From: FEB-10 sp963710645
GTDB taxonomy: Bacteria; Acidobacteriota; Thermoanaerobaculia; Thermoanaerobaculales; Sulfomarinibacteraceae
Length of the DNA: 64,000 nucleotides
Direction: 5' to 3'
NCBI GenBank assembly: GCA_963710645.1
Contig: CAVQBD010000009.1
Coordinates: 1-64,000 of the forward strand
In this document: positions 33,990 to 42,553 of the stretch, piece by piece
How positions within the stretch are numbered: the stretch's first letter is position 1
How the letters are laid out: each line of letters opens with the position of its first letter
Made by a program: the position numbers and the translations under genes
The notes under the pieces: model-generated
Databases searched by the model: none
The model's input: the letters and a program-made list of their open reading frames with translations, nothing else
Told to the model about the DNA's origin: nothing

Positions 33990-34059
33990 GTCCACGAGCG
34001 CGTTCGACGGCGAGCTCGGGCGCGCGATTGCGAATGCTTGAAGCTGCCGGGGAGTTCAG

Positions 34060-35343
34060 ATGATCAAGACAATCCTTCTCGCTGACGACAGTCTGACCAT
34101 CCAGAAGGTCGTGGAATTGACCTTCGCCGACACGCAGTACAACGTCGTGTCCCTCTCGAGCGGCGATGAACTGTTGGAGAAACTCTCCGAGTTGAAGCCG
34201 GAGCTGGTGATTTGCGACATCATCATGCCCGGGCGCGACGGCTACGACGTATGTCAGCAGATCAAGTCGAACCCGGAGACTCTGCACATACCGGTCATCC
34301 TCCTGTCGGGGACCTTCGAACCCTTCGACCGAGACCGGGCTCTGGCAGCCGGTTGTTCCGAGATCGTCACCAAACCATTTGAAGCGAAGCACCTCGTGCA
34401 CGCTGTGGACACCCTTCTCAGTCCCACCTCTGAAGACATGGCCATCGAGGCCACACCGGTCGATTCCCTCGTGGCAGATTCGACGTTCGGCGCGGCCGAC
34501 GGCGGGTTTGGAGCGGACGACCCGGAGTTCGGCACACAGCTTTCGACCGCCGATTCGGATGATGACCCGCTGACGCCGACAGCATCCTCGGTGGATGAAG
34601 AGGACGAAACACCGGACGATGGTATCGATTTTACGACCAGCGGATTCGCCGACATGGAGGCCGCATCCGCGGCGGCCACGTCTGAAGCCAACGAGGCATC
34701 CATCGAAGCGCTCGACTTCGAGAGCAACCAGGACTTCAAGGCGGAACCGTTGACTAACGACAGCGATGCGGAATTCGCCGACGCGTTTTCGGACGTGCCG
34801 CCGCCCTTCGCCGACATGGCGGAACCCGAAATCGGCAATATTCCGGCCAGCCCTGCGGATCCATTCGGGGTCACCGAAGACATGCCTGAATCGGCCGAGT
34901 CCGGGCTCAGCGACACGCCCTTTGGAGGTGGGCCCGAGGTCGATCCATCGGCTGAGACCTTTGAGTCCGAGGCACCGCCCGCCGCCTTCGGCTTCGACGC
35001 CGAGATCGAGGCGCCAGGAGAATTCGCAGTTCAGAGCCCGGAGGAGGCGTTCCGCGAACCTCCAGCACCGATCATCACAGATGCGGACACGGCCCCGGTC
35101 CCGCCCATGGACGACGAGGCAGAGCCCGCGCCGGTCGCCACCGCCAACCAACTCGAGACCCGCGACATGGTTGTGGCCTCGCCCTTGTCAGACGAGGACG
35201 TGGACCGAATCGCTCGCCGTGTTCTCGAGCTTGCCGTCGACCGCGTGGAACAGGTGGCGTGGGAGGTCATCCCGGATGTGGCTGAGGTGGCCGTTCGGGA
35301 GCGGATCCGGGAGCTCGAGGCCGAATTCGAAACCGAAAACTGA
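34060..35343 (+). CDS. Response regulator with long acidic linker and conserved C-terminal helix
   Basis: 427 aa. The N-terminal receiver domain (1-120) has the acidic pair D9/D10, phospho-acceptor D53 in VICDIIMPGRDG and K105 in VTKPFEAK. Residues about 125-375 are a low-complexity Asp/Glu/Ala/Pro/Phe linker with no predicted fold. The last 50 residues (LSDEDVDRIARRVLELAVDR, VEQVAWEVIPDVAEVAVRER) form an amphipathic helical segment also seen in response regulators of Deltaproteobacteria. There is no DNA-binding domain. The partner kinase is not nearby. GGGGAG precedes the ATG. Confidence 0.85.
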   Translation: MIKTILLADDSLTIQKVVELTFADTQYNVVSLSSGDELLEKLSELKPELVICDIIMPGRDGYDVCQQIKSNPETLHIPVILLSGTFEPFDRDRALAAGCSEIVTKPFEAKHLVHAVDTLLSPTSEDMAIEATPVDSLVADSTFGAADGGFGADDPEFGTQLSTADSDDDPLTPTASSVDEEDETPDDGIDFTTSGFADMEAASAAATSEANEASIEALDFESNQDFKAEPLTNDSDAEFADAFSDVPPPFADMAEPEIGNIPASPADPFGVTEDMPESAESGLSDTPFGGGPEVDPSAETFESEAPPAAFGFDAEIEAPGEFAVQSPEEAFREPPAPIITDADTAPVPPMDDEAEPAPVATANQLETRDMVVASPLSDEDVDRIARRVLELAVDRVEQVAWEVIPDVAEVAVRERIRELEAEFETEN

Positions 35344-35401
35344 CGACCTGCGTCATGTCGTAGTTCGCGTCCGGCCACCGCCGGCGCGAGGGGAGACCCA
35401 G

Positions 35402-36178
35402 CTGAGAGATTTCGCATCAGAGCTCGCCGCACGCCTGTCCCCGGATGTGGACAACGTGGTTGTCTTCGAGGCGGTGGACTCGACCCATGCCGCCGCACTC
35501 CGTCTGATCGAACAAGTCGACAACGAGGAACTCTCTCTTCGCGCGACGGTTCTGGTCGCCGCCACCCAGAGCCGCGGCGTGGGCCGCAAGTCTCGCCGTT
35601 GGTCATCGCCCACCGGCGGCCTGTATTTGAATTGGCTCGGTCCCCGGCTGAGCGACCAGATCCTGGCTCGACTTCCCATGATCGCTGCGGCAGCGGCTCA
35701 TTCCGCGATCACCGCCGCCGGCGTCGAGGATGCGGCCATCAAGTGGCCCAACGACATCCTCGTTGAAGGACGAAAGCTGGCGGGCTTGCTGATCCACTCT
35801 CGCCGGGGAGACGCCGCCTGCGTGACGGTGGGTTTCGGACTCAACGTCAAACCGGTGACCGAATCGTTGGACGAGCCGATCCACGCTCCCATTTCTCTCG
35901 CGGAGATCGTCGGCGACGAAGGACTCGAGCTCCGGATGCTGGAGGCTGCGGTCCGTTTCGTGAAGGAACTCCAGCGGTCTATGACCGATTTCGGCCCCGC
36001 GCTGGAACGCTGGCGCAGCCTGCTCATCCACCGCGAGAACGACCCAATGACGGTACGGTTGGGCAACGGAGACACGATGACCGGCGCCTTTGTCGGGCTC
36101 ACCGATGAGGGATTCCTCAGGCTACTGACCGACACGGGCGAGCGCGTCATCACCAGCGGGGACGTCATCGAGAGCTGA
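35402..36178 (+). CDS. birA: Biotin--[acetyl-CoA-carboxylase] ligase, probable CTG start
   Basis: About 258 aa. It activates biotin with ATP and transfers it to the carboxylase carrier lysine. Catalytic features: FEAVDSTHAAALRL, TQSRGVGRKSRRWSSPTGGLYLNWL (biotin/ATP loop, with Val where E. coli has Arg), IKWPNDILVEGRKLAGLLI and VGFGLNVKP. An SH3-like C-terminal domain ends ERVITSGDVIES. There is no N-terminal repressor domain. The start is unusual: CTG at 35402 has AGGGGAG about 6 nt upstream and gives a family-like N-terminus; the first normal codon in frame is GTG at 35447, which truncates it. Confidence 0.85.
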   Translation: MRDFASELAARLSPDVDNVVVFEAVDSTHAAALRLIEQVDNEELSLRATVLVAATQSRGVGRKSRRWSSPTGGLYLNWLGPRLSDQILARLPMIAAAAAHSAITAAGVEDAAIKWPNDILVEGRKLAGLLIHSRRGDAACVTVGFGLNVKPVTESLDEPIHAPISLAEIVGDEGLELRMLEAAVRFVKELQRSMTDFGPALERWRSLLIHRENDPMTVRLGNGDTMTGAFVGLTDEGFLRLLTDTGERVITSGDVIES

Positions 36179-36190
36179 ACCCGATCCGAG

Positions 36191-36402
36191 AATTCTCAGT
36201 TCTTAATTCTCAATTTTGAATTATCCCCCTCCCGCCCTTGAGGACGTCGGGTGCTTTGGGTGGGAATGGAGAACCAAGAATTCAGTACTCCACTCCTCAG
36301 AAATTCTCAATATTGAATCTTGAGTATTGAATTGCCCTCCCACCCGCCAGGAAACCGGGGAGGCGGGAATTGAAAATTAAGAATTGAAAATTAAGAACTG
36401 AA
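36191..36402. repeat. Three AT-rich heptamer tracts with C/G-rich centres
   Basis: Tract A (36191-36225): AATTCTC-type units starting just after the birA stop. Tract B (36270-36332): nine units including ATTGAAT and CTTGAGT. Tract C (36368-36402): AATTGAA/AATTAAG alternating, ending 12 nt before the dsbD stop. CCCTCCCACCCGCC...CCGGGGAGGCGGG lies between B and C, and C is partly complementary to B. No gene in 36179-36413. Confidence 0.8.
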
Positions 36403-36413
36403 GATCCAGCGTC

Positions 36414-38165
36414 CTACTTCAGTCTTTTGAGAAACTGTTCTGGCGGTTCGAAGCCCGTGATCCTGAACTGCTCGGTGCCGTCAGAAAAGACGATCACTGT
36501 GGGCATGCCCATGACCTCGAACTCGCGCGCCGCCGCATTCCCCACCTCGTTGGACCGGGTCTGGTCCACCTTGAATCGCGCAAAACCCGACAGTTCCTCG
36601 GCCACTTTCGAATCAGCGAATGTCAGCTCATCGAGCTCCCGGCACGGGGCGCACCAATCTGCGTAAAAGTCGATGATCACCGGCTGACCCGATGAAATGG
36701 CGGCGCTGGCGGCGGACGCGTCGTAGGCCTGCCATTCCAAATGTTGCCCGGTCTCATGGCCTCCGAGGGGGAGATAGAACAAGCCCGCAACAACCATGCC
36801 GAGGGAGGCCAGCCGCATCATGCGATCGATCGTGGGTTGTTCGTGTCCCGTTCGGTCCACAACCAACAGGTAGAGCCCTCCCCCGATGAGAACCAGACCC
36901 ATGGCCCACGCCCCCATGTCGTTCGGCAGGAACGGTCGCGCGAAATAAATTGCGAGGGCGATGAGCAAGAACCCGAAGATCTTCCGAATGCCGACCATCC
37001 AAACGCCCGAGGCCGGCATCTTGTTCATCGCTCCGGTGAACGTTCCAAGCAGCAGATACGGCACACCGAGCCCCATGGCAAGGGTAAAAAACAACACGAA
37101 ACCGAGCAGTGGGCTGCCCTGCTGGCCGACATAGGTGAGCAGGCCAAGCACGAAGGGCCCGATGCACGGTGCCGCCACGAATCCCACCACGAGGCCCATC
37201 AGCAGGGCACCGAGAGAACCGGTCCGCCCCCCCGAAGCCCGCATTGCCCAGCTCGGGACCCTCAGCTCCCACAGACCGAACATGGAGGCCGCCAAGGCCA
37301 AAAGAACGGCGACAATGGCCCCCACCACGATGGGACTCTGGAGGGCCGTTCCGAAGAGCTTGCCGGTGAGCGCGGCGGTGACGCCCAGCGCCGAATAGGT
37401 CACCGACATCCCGAGGACGTAGACAACCGCCAAGCCAAAGGTGCCGCCGGGTCGTTCCTTCGCCTGGTTGGCGAAGAAACCCACCGTGATGGGAATCAAC
37501 GGGTAGACACATGGCGTCAGGTTCAGAGCGAGGCCGGCGAAGAAGACCGTCAAGATCAGCCACGGCAGTGAGCGGTTGGCGAAGGCGGACCCGGAGGCCG
37601 CCTCTTCCGTGACAGGCTTCGTCGTCATGGCCGCGAACAACTCTTCATTGGCCGGTTCCCAGGCCGTGCCGGCGGATGCCACATTCACCGTGATCGAGGC
37701 CTTGACGGGGGTCGGGGGGAGGCACTGGGTGTCGTTGCAGGCCTGGGCCGTGAGCTCAACCGCGAGTTCCACCGGCCCCGAAGCTGTATCTGCCGCCGTG
37801 ACGTCAGCGACGATGATGATCTGACCCTGCCACACCTCGATCGGGGAGTCCGAAAACTCGAATCTCAGCCGCTCTCCGTCGGGAAAGGCCACATCACCAA
37901 CCGACCAGCCGTCCGGCAGCAACCAATCCACAGTCGTCGCCACCGAGAACTCGTCACCCGGATCATCGGAGTTGACGTGCCAGCCGCGGTCCACGGTCAA
38001 AACCACGGCCAACCTGGCGTCACCGCCGACAACCAGAGGTTCCCTGTCGGCCCTCAGCTTCGCACCGAACACGGGTTCGGGACCCATGCCCTGGGCGCCC
38101 ACGGCAACGGTGACCAGTGCCACCATCGCCACCACTACTGCCATTTGTCGAATGAAAATCTTCAT
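36414..38165 (-). CDS. dsbD: Thiol:disulfide interchange protein DsbD-like
   Basis: A 583-aa inner-membrane protein that moves reducing power from cytosolic thioredoxin to the periplasm. Signal peptide MKIFIRQMAVVVAMVALVTVAVG. The N-terminal periplasmic domain contains CNDTQCLPPTPVK (the cysteine pair). The eight-segment CcdA-like core has LTPCVYPLIPITVGFFAN and AAPCIGPFVLGLLTYVG. The C-terminal thioredoxin domain has DFYADWCAPCRELDELTF at about residue 505. The ATG at 38165 follows a TTG; GGAAAGAG is the ribosome-binding site. It lies 13 nt after trmD, in the position where rplS usually is. Confidence 0.92.
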   Translation of the reverse strand: MKIFIRQMAVVVAMVALVTVAVGAQGMGPEPVFGAKLRADREPLVVGGDARLAVVLTVDRGWHVNSDDPGDEFSVATTVDWLLPDGWSVGDVAFPDGERLRFEFSDSPIEVWQGQIIIVADVTAADTASGPVELAVELTAQACNDTQCLPPTPVKASITVNVASAGTAWEPANEELFAAMTTKPVTEEAASGSAFANRSLPWLILTVFFAGLALNLTPCVYPLIPITVGFFANQAKERPGGTFGLAVVYVLGMSVTYSALGVTAALTGKLFGTALQSPIVVGAIVAVLLALAASMFGLWELRVPSWAMRASGGRTGSLGALLMGLVVGFVAAPCIGPFVLGLLTYVGQQGSPLLGFVLFFTLAMGLGVPYLLLGTFTGAMNKMPASGVWMVGIRKIFGFLLIALAIYFARPFLPNDMGAWAMGLVLIGGGLYLLVVDRTGHEQPTIDRMMRLASLGMVVAGLFYLPLGGHETGQHLEWQAYDASAASAAISSGQPVIIDFYADWCAPCRELDELTFADSKVAEELSGFARFKVDQTRSNEVGNAAAREFEVMGMPTVIVFSDGTEQFRITGFEPPEQFLKRLK

Positions 38166-38178
38166 CAATCTCTTTCCA

Positions 38179-38949
38179 TCACTCCGACGGCGTCGAGGTC
38201 CGACGTTTTCGGGGTTCTCCGCCGAGCTTCTGAATCATCGAACGGACTTCGTCCGAGTACATGTCCCAGTTGTCATGTACCAGATCCGGCCGACGGGTTA
38301 CGGTGGCCGCCACCGACTGCTCGAGCCGCCACTGCCGAATCGCTTCATGGTGGCCGGAGCGCAAAATCTCCGGCACCTCCAGTCCCTCCACCTCCGGCGG
38401 ACGGGTGTAACACGGGTGATCCAAGAGCCCTTCGGTGAACGAGTCATCGGTCACCGAGTTGGGGTCACCGACGACCCCCTCGATCAGTCGGGCGACGGCT
38501 TCGATCAGGACCATGGCCGCCACCTCACCACCACCCAGCACGAAGTCGCCGATGGAGATCTCGTCCGGTTCGAGGATGTGGGTGATCCGCTCGTCAAACC
38601 CCTCGTAGCGCCCGCACAGAACGATGAGATGACCCACCGCGGCCAATTCACGGGCGACCGACTGATCGAAGACCCGGCCCCGGGGCGTCAACAGCACGGT
38701 ATGCGGACGGTCAGCGGCCTGCGCTCCCAGCTCTCGGACGGCGGCCAGGACAGGAGCCGCCTGCATGACCATGCCGGCGCCACCGCCGTACGGTTCGTCG
38801 TCCACATGACGCCATTTGTCGTCTGCCCAGTCGCGGAGGTCGTGCACCTCGAGCCGGACCGTCCCCCGATCCACGGCCTTGCCGAGGAGCCCCGTCGATC
38901 GAAAGGGCCCGAAGAGCTCGGGAAAAATCGTCACGATCTCGAAGTGCAT
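38179..38949 (-). CDS. trmD: tRNA (guanine37-N1)-methyltransferase
   Basis: A 256-aa SPOUT-family methyltransferase making m1G37. Signature segments: FEIVTIFPELFGPF, DDEPYGGGAGMVMQAAP, the knot loop LIVLCGRYEGFDERI, DEISIGDFVLGGGEVAAMVLIEAVARL and DDSFTEGLLDHPCYTRP. The gene order khpA-rimM-trmD is standard. dsbD follows at once. The gap to rimM is 89 bp. Confidence 0.96.
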   Translation of the reverse strand: MHFEIVTIFPELFGPFRSTGLLGKAVDRGTVRLEVHDLRDWADDKWRHVDDEPYGGGAGMVMQAAPVLAAVRELGAQAADRPHTVLLTPRGRVFDQSVARELAAVGHLIVLCGRYEGFDERITHILEPDEISIGDFVLGGGEVAAMVLIEAVARLIEGVVGDPNSVTDDSFTEGLLDHPCYTRPPEVEGLEVPEILRSGHHEAIRQWRLEQSVAATVTRRPDLVHDNWDMYSDEVRSMIQKLGGEPRKRRTSTPSE

Positions 38950-39038
38950 TGATGTGCCTCTGATGGCCTATCTCCGACGTCGGCGGGAGAGTATTGAAAC
39001 ACGACCCAGCGGAGAAACAAAGTTCCCTGGTATCAGCT

Positions 39039-39605
39039 TCAGTCCGCGATCACCGCGTCGTCGTCCAACAGCCCCCGCGGTGGGTCGAGGACAAGCGTGC
39101 CGCTCTCCAGATCGACCCGGAGGACGATCTCCGGTACATATGGCACGAGGAACTCGCGATCCCCGCTGCGGATCACGAGCCGGGTCTGCCCGCCCTCGGG
39201 CAGGACCGCCGTAACCTCGCCATAGGGCTCTCCCGATGCCGAGACCGCGGCCAAACCCACCAGGTTGTGTTCGTAGCAGAAGCCTTCCGGAAGCTTCTCG
39301 GGCGGCAACTCCGGCAGGAACAGAAACCGGCCACGCCACGTCTCTACCATGTCGCGATCGCGGATGCCCTTCACCGAGAGCAACCAGGACCGTTTGTGAT
39401 CCCGGACTCGAAAGACCCGGTGGTACTCCACCGGACCGCTCTCATCACCGACCCCGAACTCCACGTCGTCGGTCAGTCGATCGGGGAAATCGGTGATGAT
39501 CTCGACCAGCACGTCGCCGTGCACCCCGTGGGGCTTCCCCACCCGCCCGACGATCAGCCATTCGGGATCGGACGACGGAGGACTATTCGAGGATTTCGAG
39601 GACAA
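39039..39605 (-). CDS. rimM: Ribosome maturation factor RimM
   Basis: About 188 aa. The N-terminal RimM domain has WLIVGRVGKPHGVHGDVLVE, and the C-terminal PRC barrel has GLAAVSASGEPYGEVTAVLP and VPYVPEIVLRVDLESGTLVL. It binds S19 and helps 30S assembly. The start is uncertain: TTG at 39605 overlaps the khpA end by 23 nt and gives a Ser/Pro-rich leader; no ATG or GTG occurs before the conserved WLIVG. Confidence 0.92.
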   Translation of the reverse strand: MSSKSSNSPPSSDPEWLIVGRVGKPHGVHGDVLVEIITDFPDRLTDDVEFGVGDESGPVEYHRVFRVRDHKRSWLLSVKGIRDRDMVETWRGRFLFLPELPPEKLPEGFCYEHNLVGLAAVSASGEPYGEVTAVLPEGGQTRLVIRSGDREFLVPYVPEIVLRVDLESGTLVLDPPRGLLDDDAVIAD

Positions 39606-39822
39606 ACCGTTTATGAACCTTCATGCCGGCGGCCGATAGCAGTGTTCTGATGGCCCGGGCTGTTCGACCCTGACGGCCGATTACCTTTCCTAGGTCATCG
39701 TTTCGCACCCGAAGCTCCAGTACCGTTGTCTGCTCCCCTTCGACTTCTGTGACGTGGACATCTTCAGGGTAGTCCACCAGCGCCTTCGCAATCTCTTCAA
39801 GAAGATCCTTCATTGCACTCAC
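39583..39822 (-). CDS. khpA: KH-domain RNA-binding protein KhpA
   Basis: 79 aa, a single KH domain with the GxxG loop IGRQGRTA and flanking LELRVRNDDLGKV and RAIRTLLSAAG. KhpA-type proteins bind RNA, often with KhpB/Jag. The GTG at 39822 is the start: AAGGAG is 7 nt upstream, while the ATG three codons later would have a 16-nt spacing. It lies between rpsP and rimM, as is common. Confidence 0.92.
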   Translation of the reverse strand: MSAMKDLLEEIAKALVDYPEDVHVTEVEGEQTTVLELRVRNDDLGKVIGRQGRTARAIRTLLSAAGMKVHKRFVLEILE

Positions 39823-39846
39823 AGGGAGCTCCTTTCAAACGGGGAC

Positions 39847-40095
39847 TCACGCCTCTTGCTGACCTTGCGCTCTACGAATCAGCGATGCAACAGTTTCAGA
39901 CACCCCAGCGCCCTCACCACGCCAGTGCTCCACCTTGTCCAGATCGATGCGAATCTCCGGCGGTTCGGTGTGGGGATTGTAGAAGCCCACCTGTTCGAGA
40001 TAGTCGGCGTTCGGCGTCTTGCGAGAATCCGACACCACAACACGGTAGATCGGGTTCTTCTTGGCGCCACCACGCCGCAGTCTGATCATCAACAT
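39847..40095 (-). CDS. rpsP: 30S ribosomal protein S16
   Basis: 82 aa. The N-terminus MIRLRRGGAKKNPIYRVVV and the following DSRKTPNADYLEQVGFYNP are diagnostic of S16. AGGAAGGA lies 7 nt before the ATG at 40095. First ribosomal gene after ffh in this minus-strand operon. Confidence 0.96.
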   Translation of the reverse strand: MLMIRLRRGGAKKNPIYRVVVSDSRKTPNADYLEQVGFYNPHTEPPEIRIDLDKVEHWRGEGAGVSETVASLIRRAQGQQEA

Positions 40096-40130
40096 CTCAT
40101 TGTCCTTCCTAGTCGTTGCCGTTGTATTGA

Positions 40131-41465
40131 TTAGCGAATTCCAAGCTGTCGTTTCAAAGTCCGGGCATCGGCTTTGCCCAGACGTTTCATCAGCTTACGC
40201 ATTTGGCCGAACTGACGCAAGAGACGATTAATTTCTTCCACGCTGGTACCCGACCCCTTCGCAATTCTCCGCTTCCGCGAAGCATTGAGAACTTGAGGGT
40301 GCCGACGCTCCTTCGGCGTCATGGAATCGATGCACGCCTCCATCCGCTTGAGCTGGTGTTCCTGGGCCTCGGTGGCCCCCCCGCCGGGCATCATCTGGTT
40401 CATCCCGGGCACCATTTCGAGCACCTGCTGCAGCGGTCCCATCTTCTTGAGGCTACTGAGTTGGTCCCTCAGGTCCTCGAGATCGAATTTGTTCTTTTTG
40501 AGCTTGGCTTCGAGCTTGCGCGCCTTGCGCTCATCAACAGCATCCTGGGCCTTCTCCACCAGAGTCGCCACGTCGCCCATTCCGAGAATGCGCCCCGCCA
40601 TACGATCGGGGTGGAACTGTTCCAGATTCTCGAGACGCTCGCCGACTCCGGCAAAGACGATGGGACGTCCAACCACCTCGCTCACCGAAAGGGCGGCGCC
40701 TCCCTTGGCGTCGCCGTCGAGCTTTGTGAGCACGACCCCCGTGATATCCAGGTGCTCGTGGAAGGCGCGCGCCGACCGCACCGCGTCTTGCCCGGTCATG
40801 GCGTCGGCCACGAACAGGATGTGCTTCGGTTTGAGGATCTCCTTGAGCCTGCCGATCTCACCCATCAGGTCGTCGTCCACGTGGAGCCGACCCGCGGTGT
40901 CGAAGAGCAGCACCTGGTATCCCTTGATGGTGGCTTCCCGGAGAGCGCGACGGGCGATCGCCTCCGGGTCGTCCATCTCCCGGGTGTCCAACGTTGGGAT
41001 CTTCGCCTGCTCGCCCAGAATCAACAGCTGCTCGCGGGCGGCGGGTCGCGACGTATCGGCCGGCACCAACAGCGGGAACAGACCCTTCGATGCCTTGATC
41101 CAGCGAGCAATCTTGGCCGCGGTGGTGGTCTTGCCCGACCCCTGCAACCCGACCAGCATGATCACCGCAGGCCGACCCTTGAAATCCAGCTCGGTGGTTT
41201 TGCTACCCAGCAGGTTCACCAGTTCGTCGTTGACGATCTTGGTGACCAACTGCGCCGGCGTCACCGAATTGAGAACTTCCTGACCGATCGCGCGCTCTCG
41301 CACTCGATCGATGAAACGCGTGACCACCTCAACACTCACGTCTGCCTCCAGGAGAGCCATCCGGATCTCCCTGAGGGCGGTTTCCACGTGGTACTCGGTG
41401 AGGTGTCCCTCGCCTCGAAGCGTTTTCGTGACCCGTGCCAGACGTTCCTGCAACGTCTCAAGCAT
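40131..41465 (-). CDS. ffh: Signal recognition particle protein Ffh
   Basis: A 444-aa SRP54 GTPase that targets nascent membrane and secreted proteins together with 4.5S RNA. N domain about 1-90 (MLETLQERLARVTKTLRG); G domain with GLQGSGKTTTAAKIA at about 103, DTAGRLHVDD, TKLDGDAKGGAAL and FAGVGERLENLEQF; M domain from about 330, Met-rich, with GTSVEEINRLLRQFGQMRK and the SKRRRIA-like RNA-binding stretch (NASRKRRIAKGSG). It heads the ffh-rpsP-khpA-rimM-trmD cluster. Confidence 0.97.
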   Translation of the reverse strand: MLETLQERLARVTKTLRGEGHLTEYHVETALREIRMALLEADVSVEVVTRFIDRVRERAIGQEVLNSVTPAQLVTKIVNDELVNLLGSKTTELDFKGRPAVIMLVGLQGSGKTTTAAKIARWIKASKGLFPLLVPADTSRPAAREQLLILGEQAKIPTLDTREMDDPEAIARRALREATIKGYQVLLFDTAGRLHVDDDLMGEIGRLKEILKPKHILFVADAMTGQDAVRSARAFHEHLDITGVVLTKLDGDAKGGAALSVSEVVGRPIVFAGVGERLENLEQFHPDRMAGRILGMGDVATLVEKAQDAVDERKARKLEAKLKKNKFDLEDLRDQLSSLKKMGPLQQVLEMVPGMNQMMPGGGATEAQEHQLKRMEACIDSMTPKERRHPQVLNASRKRRIAKGSGTSVEEINRLLRQFGQMRKLMKRLGKADARTLKRQLGIR

Positions 41466-41548
41466 AGGGCAGGGAGTCTAGGTTACAGAGCGTTGATGGT
41501 CAAGGGGTTCCGGACACCCGACGGCTGTCCTTAACAACATCCCGGGTG

Positions 41549-41554
41549 TATAAT
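41549..41554 (+). promoter_or_regulatory. -10 element TATAAT of the LuxR-type regulator gene
   Basis: Consensus TATAAT ending 11 nt before the ATG, leaving at most about 5 nt of leader and no ribosome-binding site. No good -35 is seen. Confidence 0.6.
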
Positions 41555-41565
41555 CATGGGTTGAC

Positions 41566-42486
41566 ATGGCGTCGATCTTGCTCCATCACCGATGTCCGCC
41601 TCAGAGCGACCCCGACCTCCTTCGCCTGCTGGAGTTGACAAGAGATATGGCCGGGGCCCGGTGGGTGGAGCTGGAGTTGACCCCGGAGTCGGGCGGGATG
41701 ACCCGCTATCTTCTCGGGGAGCGAAGCGGTCAGCGCATCAAGGTCCCCCTCGACCTGCCGCCCTACAGCGCGGCCATCCACCTCGGCGGAGTATCGGGCG
41801 TGGACGATCGATTCCCGGTCATGTTCAATTTCGCCCTCCGCCAGATCCTGGCCTGCCGCCGATACTCGCTGCAGGTCGATCTGTTGCAAGGTGCGCTCGA
41901 CACCACAACGGGCGCCGTGCTGCTCTTCGACGGCGCGGGCGACATCGCATACGCCAATCCACCGGCCGACCGACTGCTCTCCCGTCAGACCGAAGACAAC
42001 CTCGAGGTCGAGTCCTCCGGGCAGCGGTCGCAACCGATGTTCATGAGGATCTGGTCCATGGTGGAGAAGGTGCTGGACGGCCGCGTCACCGATTTGCCTT
42101 GGACGAGCACCCTGGTGATGTCCGATTCATCGGTCCTTGCTTGCGAAATCATGCGGGCCGAAGTCGGCGGGGGACAGGAAGGCATCGGTGTTCTCGTCAT
42201 CCTCCAGTCGCTGCCGGCCCTGCCAAGTCTCTTCCTCGAGGCCTTCTGCGCCCGCCATGGGATCAGCCCGCGGGAACAGGAGGTCATCAGTCTGCTGCTC
42301 GAGGGCTGCGGCACAATGGACATGGCCGACCGGCTCGCAATCAGCGAACACACCGTGCGTGGTCACCTCAAAACGCTCTATCGGAAGACGGGCACACGGT
42401 CGCGTGGTGAGCTCATGAGCATTCTCTCCACGGCACGGATGGAACCCGCGAACAGCGGCGAATCTCGGCGCGAAACGATCATTTGA
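41566..42486 (+). CDS. LuxR-family transcriptional regulator with PAS-like sensor
   Basis: 306 aa. Residues about 1-110 are a divergent GAF/PAS-like region, and residues about 115-220 resemble a PAS fold (TTGAVLLFDGAGDIAYANPP, then ADRLLSRQ). The C-terminal 60 residues are a LuxR helix-turn-helix: ISPREQEVISLLLEGCGTMD, then MADRLAISEHTVRGHLKTLY and RKTGTRSRGEL. Ligand and targets are unknown. It is probably leaderless. Confidence 0.85.
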   Translation: MASILLHHRCPPQSDPDLLRLLELTRDMAGARWVELELTPESGGMTRYLLGERSGQRIKVPLDLPPYSAAIHLGGVSGVDDRFPVMFNFALRQILACRRYSLQVDLLQGALDTTTGAVLLFDGAGDIAYANPPADRLLSRQTEDNLEVESSGQRSQPMFMRIWSMVEKVLDGRVTDLPWTSTLVMSDSSVLACEIMRAEVGGGQEGIGVLVILQSLPALPSLFLEAFCARHGISPREQEVISLLLEGCGTMDMADRLAISEHTVRGHLKTLYRKTGTRSRGELMSILSTARMEPANSGESRRETII

Positions 42487-42523
42487 GGGCCGAGATGGCA
42501 CCATTGGGTGTGCTGTATGTGGC

Positions 42524-42529
42524 TATAAT
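42524..42529 (+). promoter_or_regulatory. -10 element TATAAT before the secreted protein gene
   Basis: TATAAT 24 nt upstream of the ATG, followed by GGAGGG as ribosome-binding site. TTGGGT (42504-42509) is too close to be an ideal -35. Confidence 0.45.
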
Positions 42530-42553
42530 CGTGCCATCAACGGAGGGCTCGCA

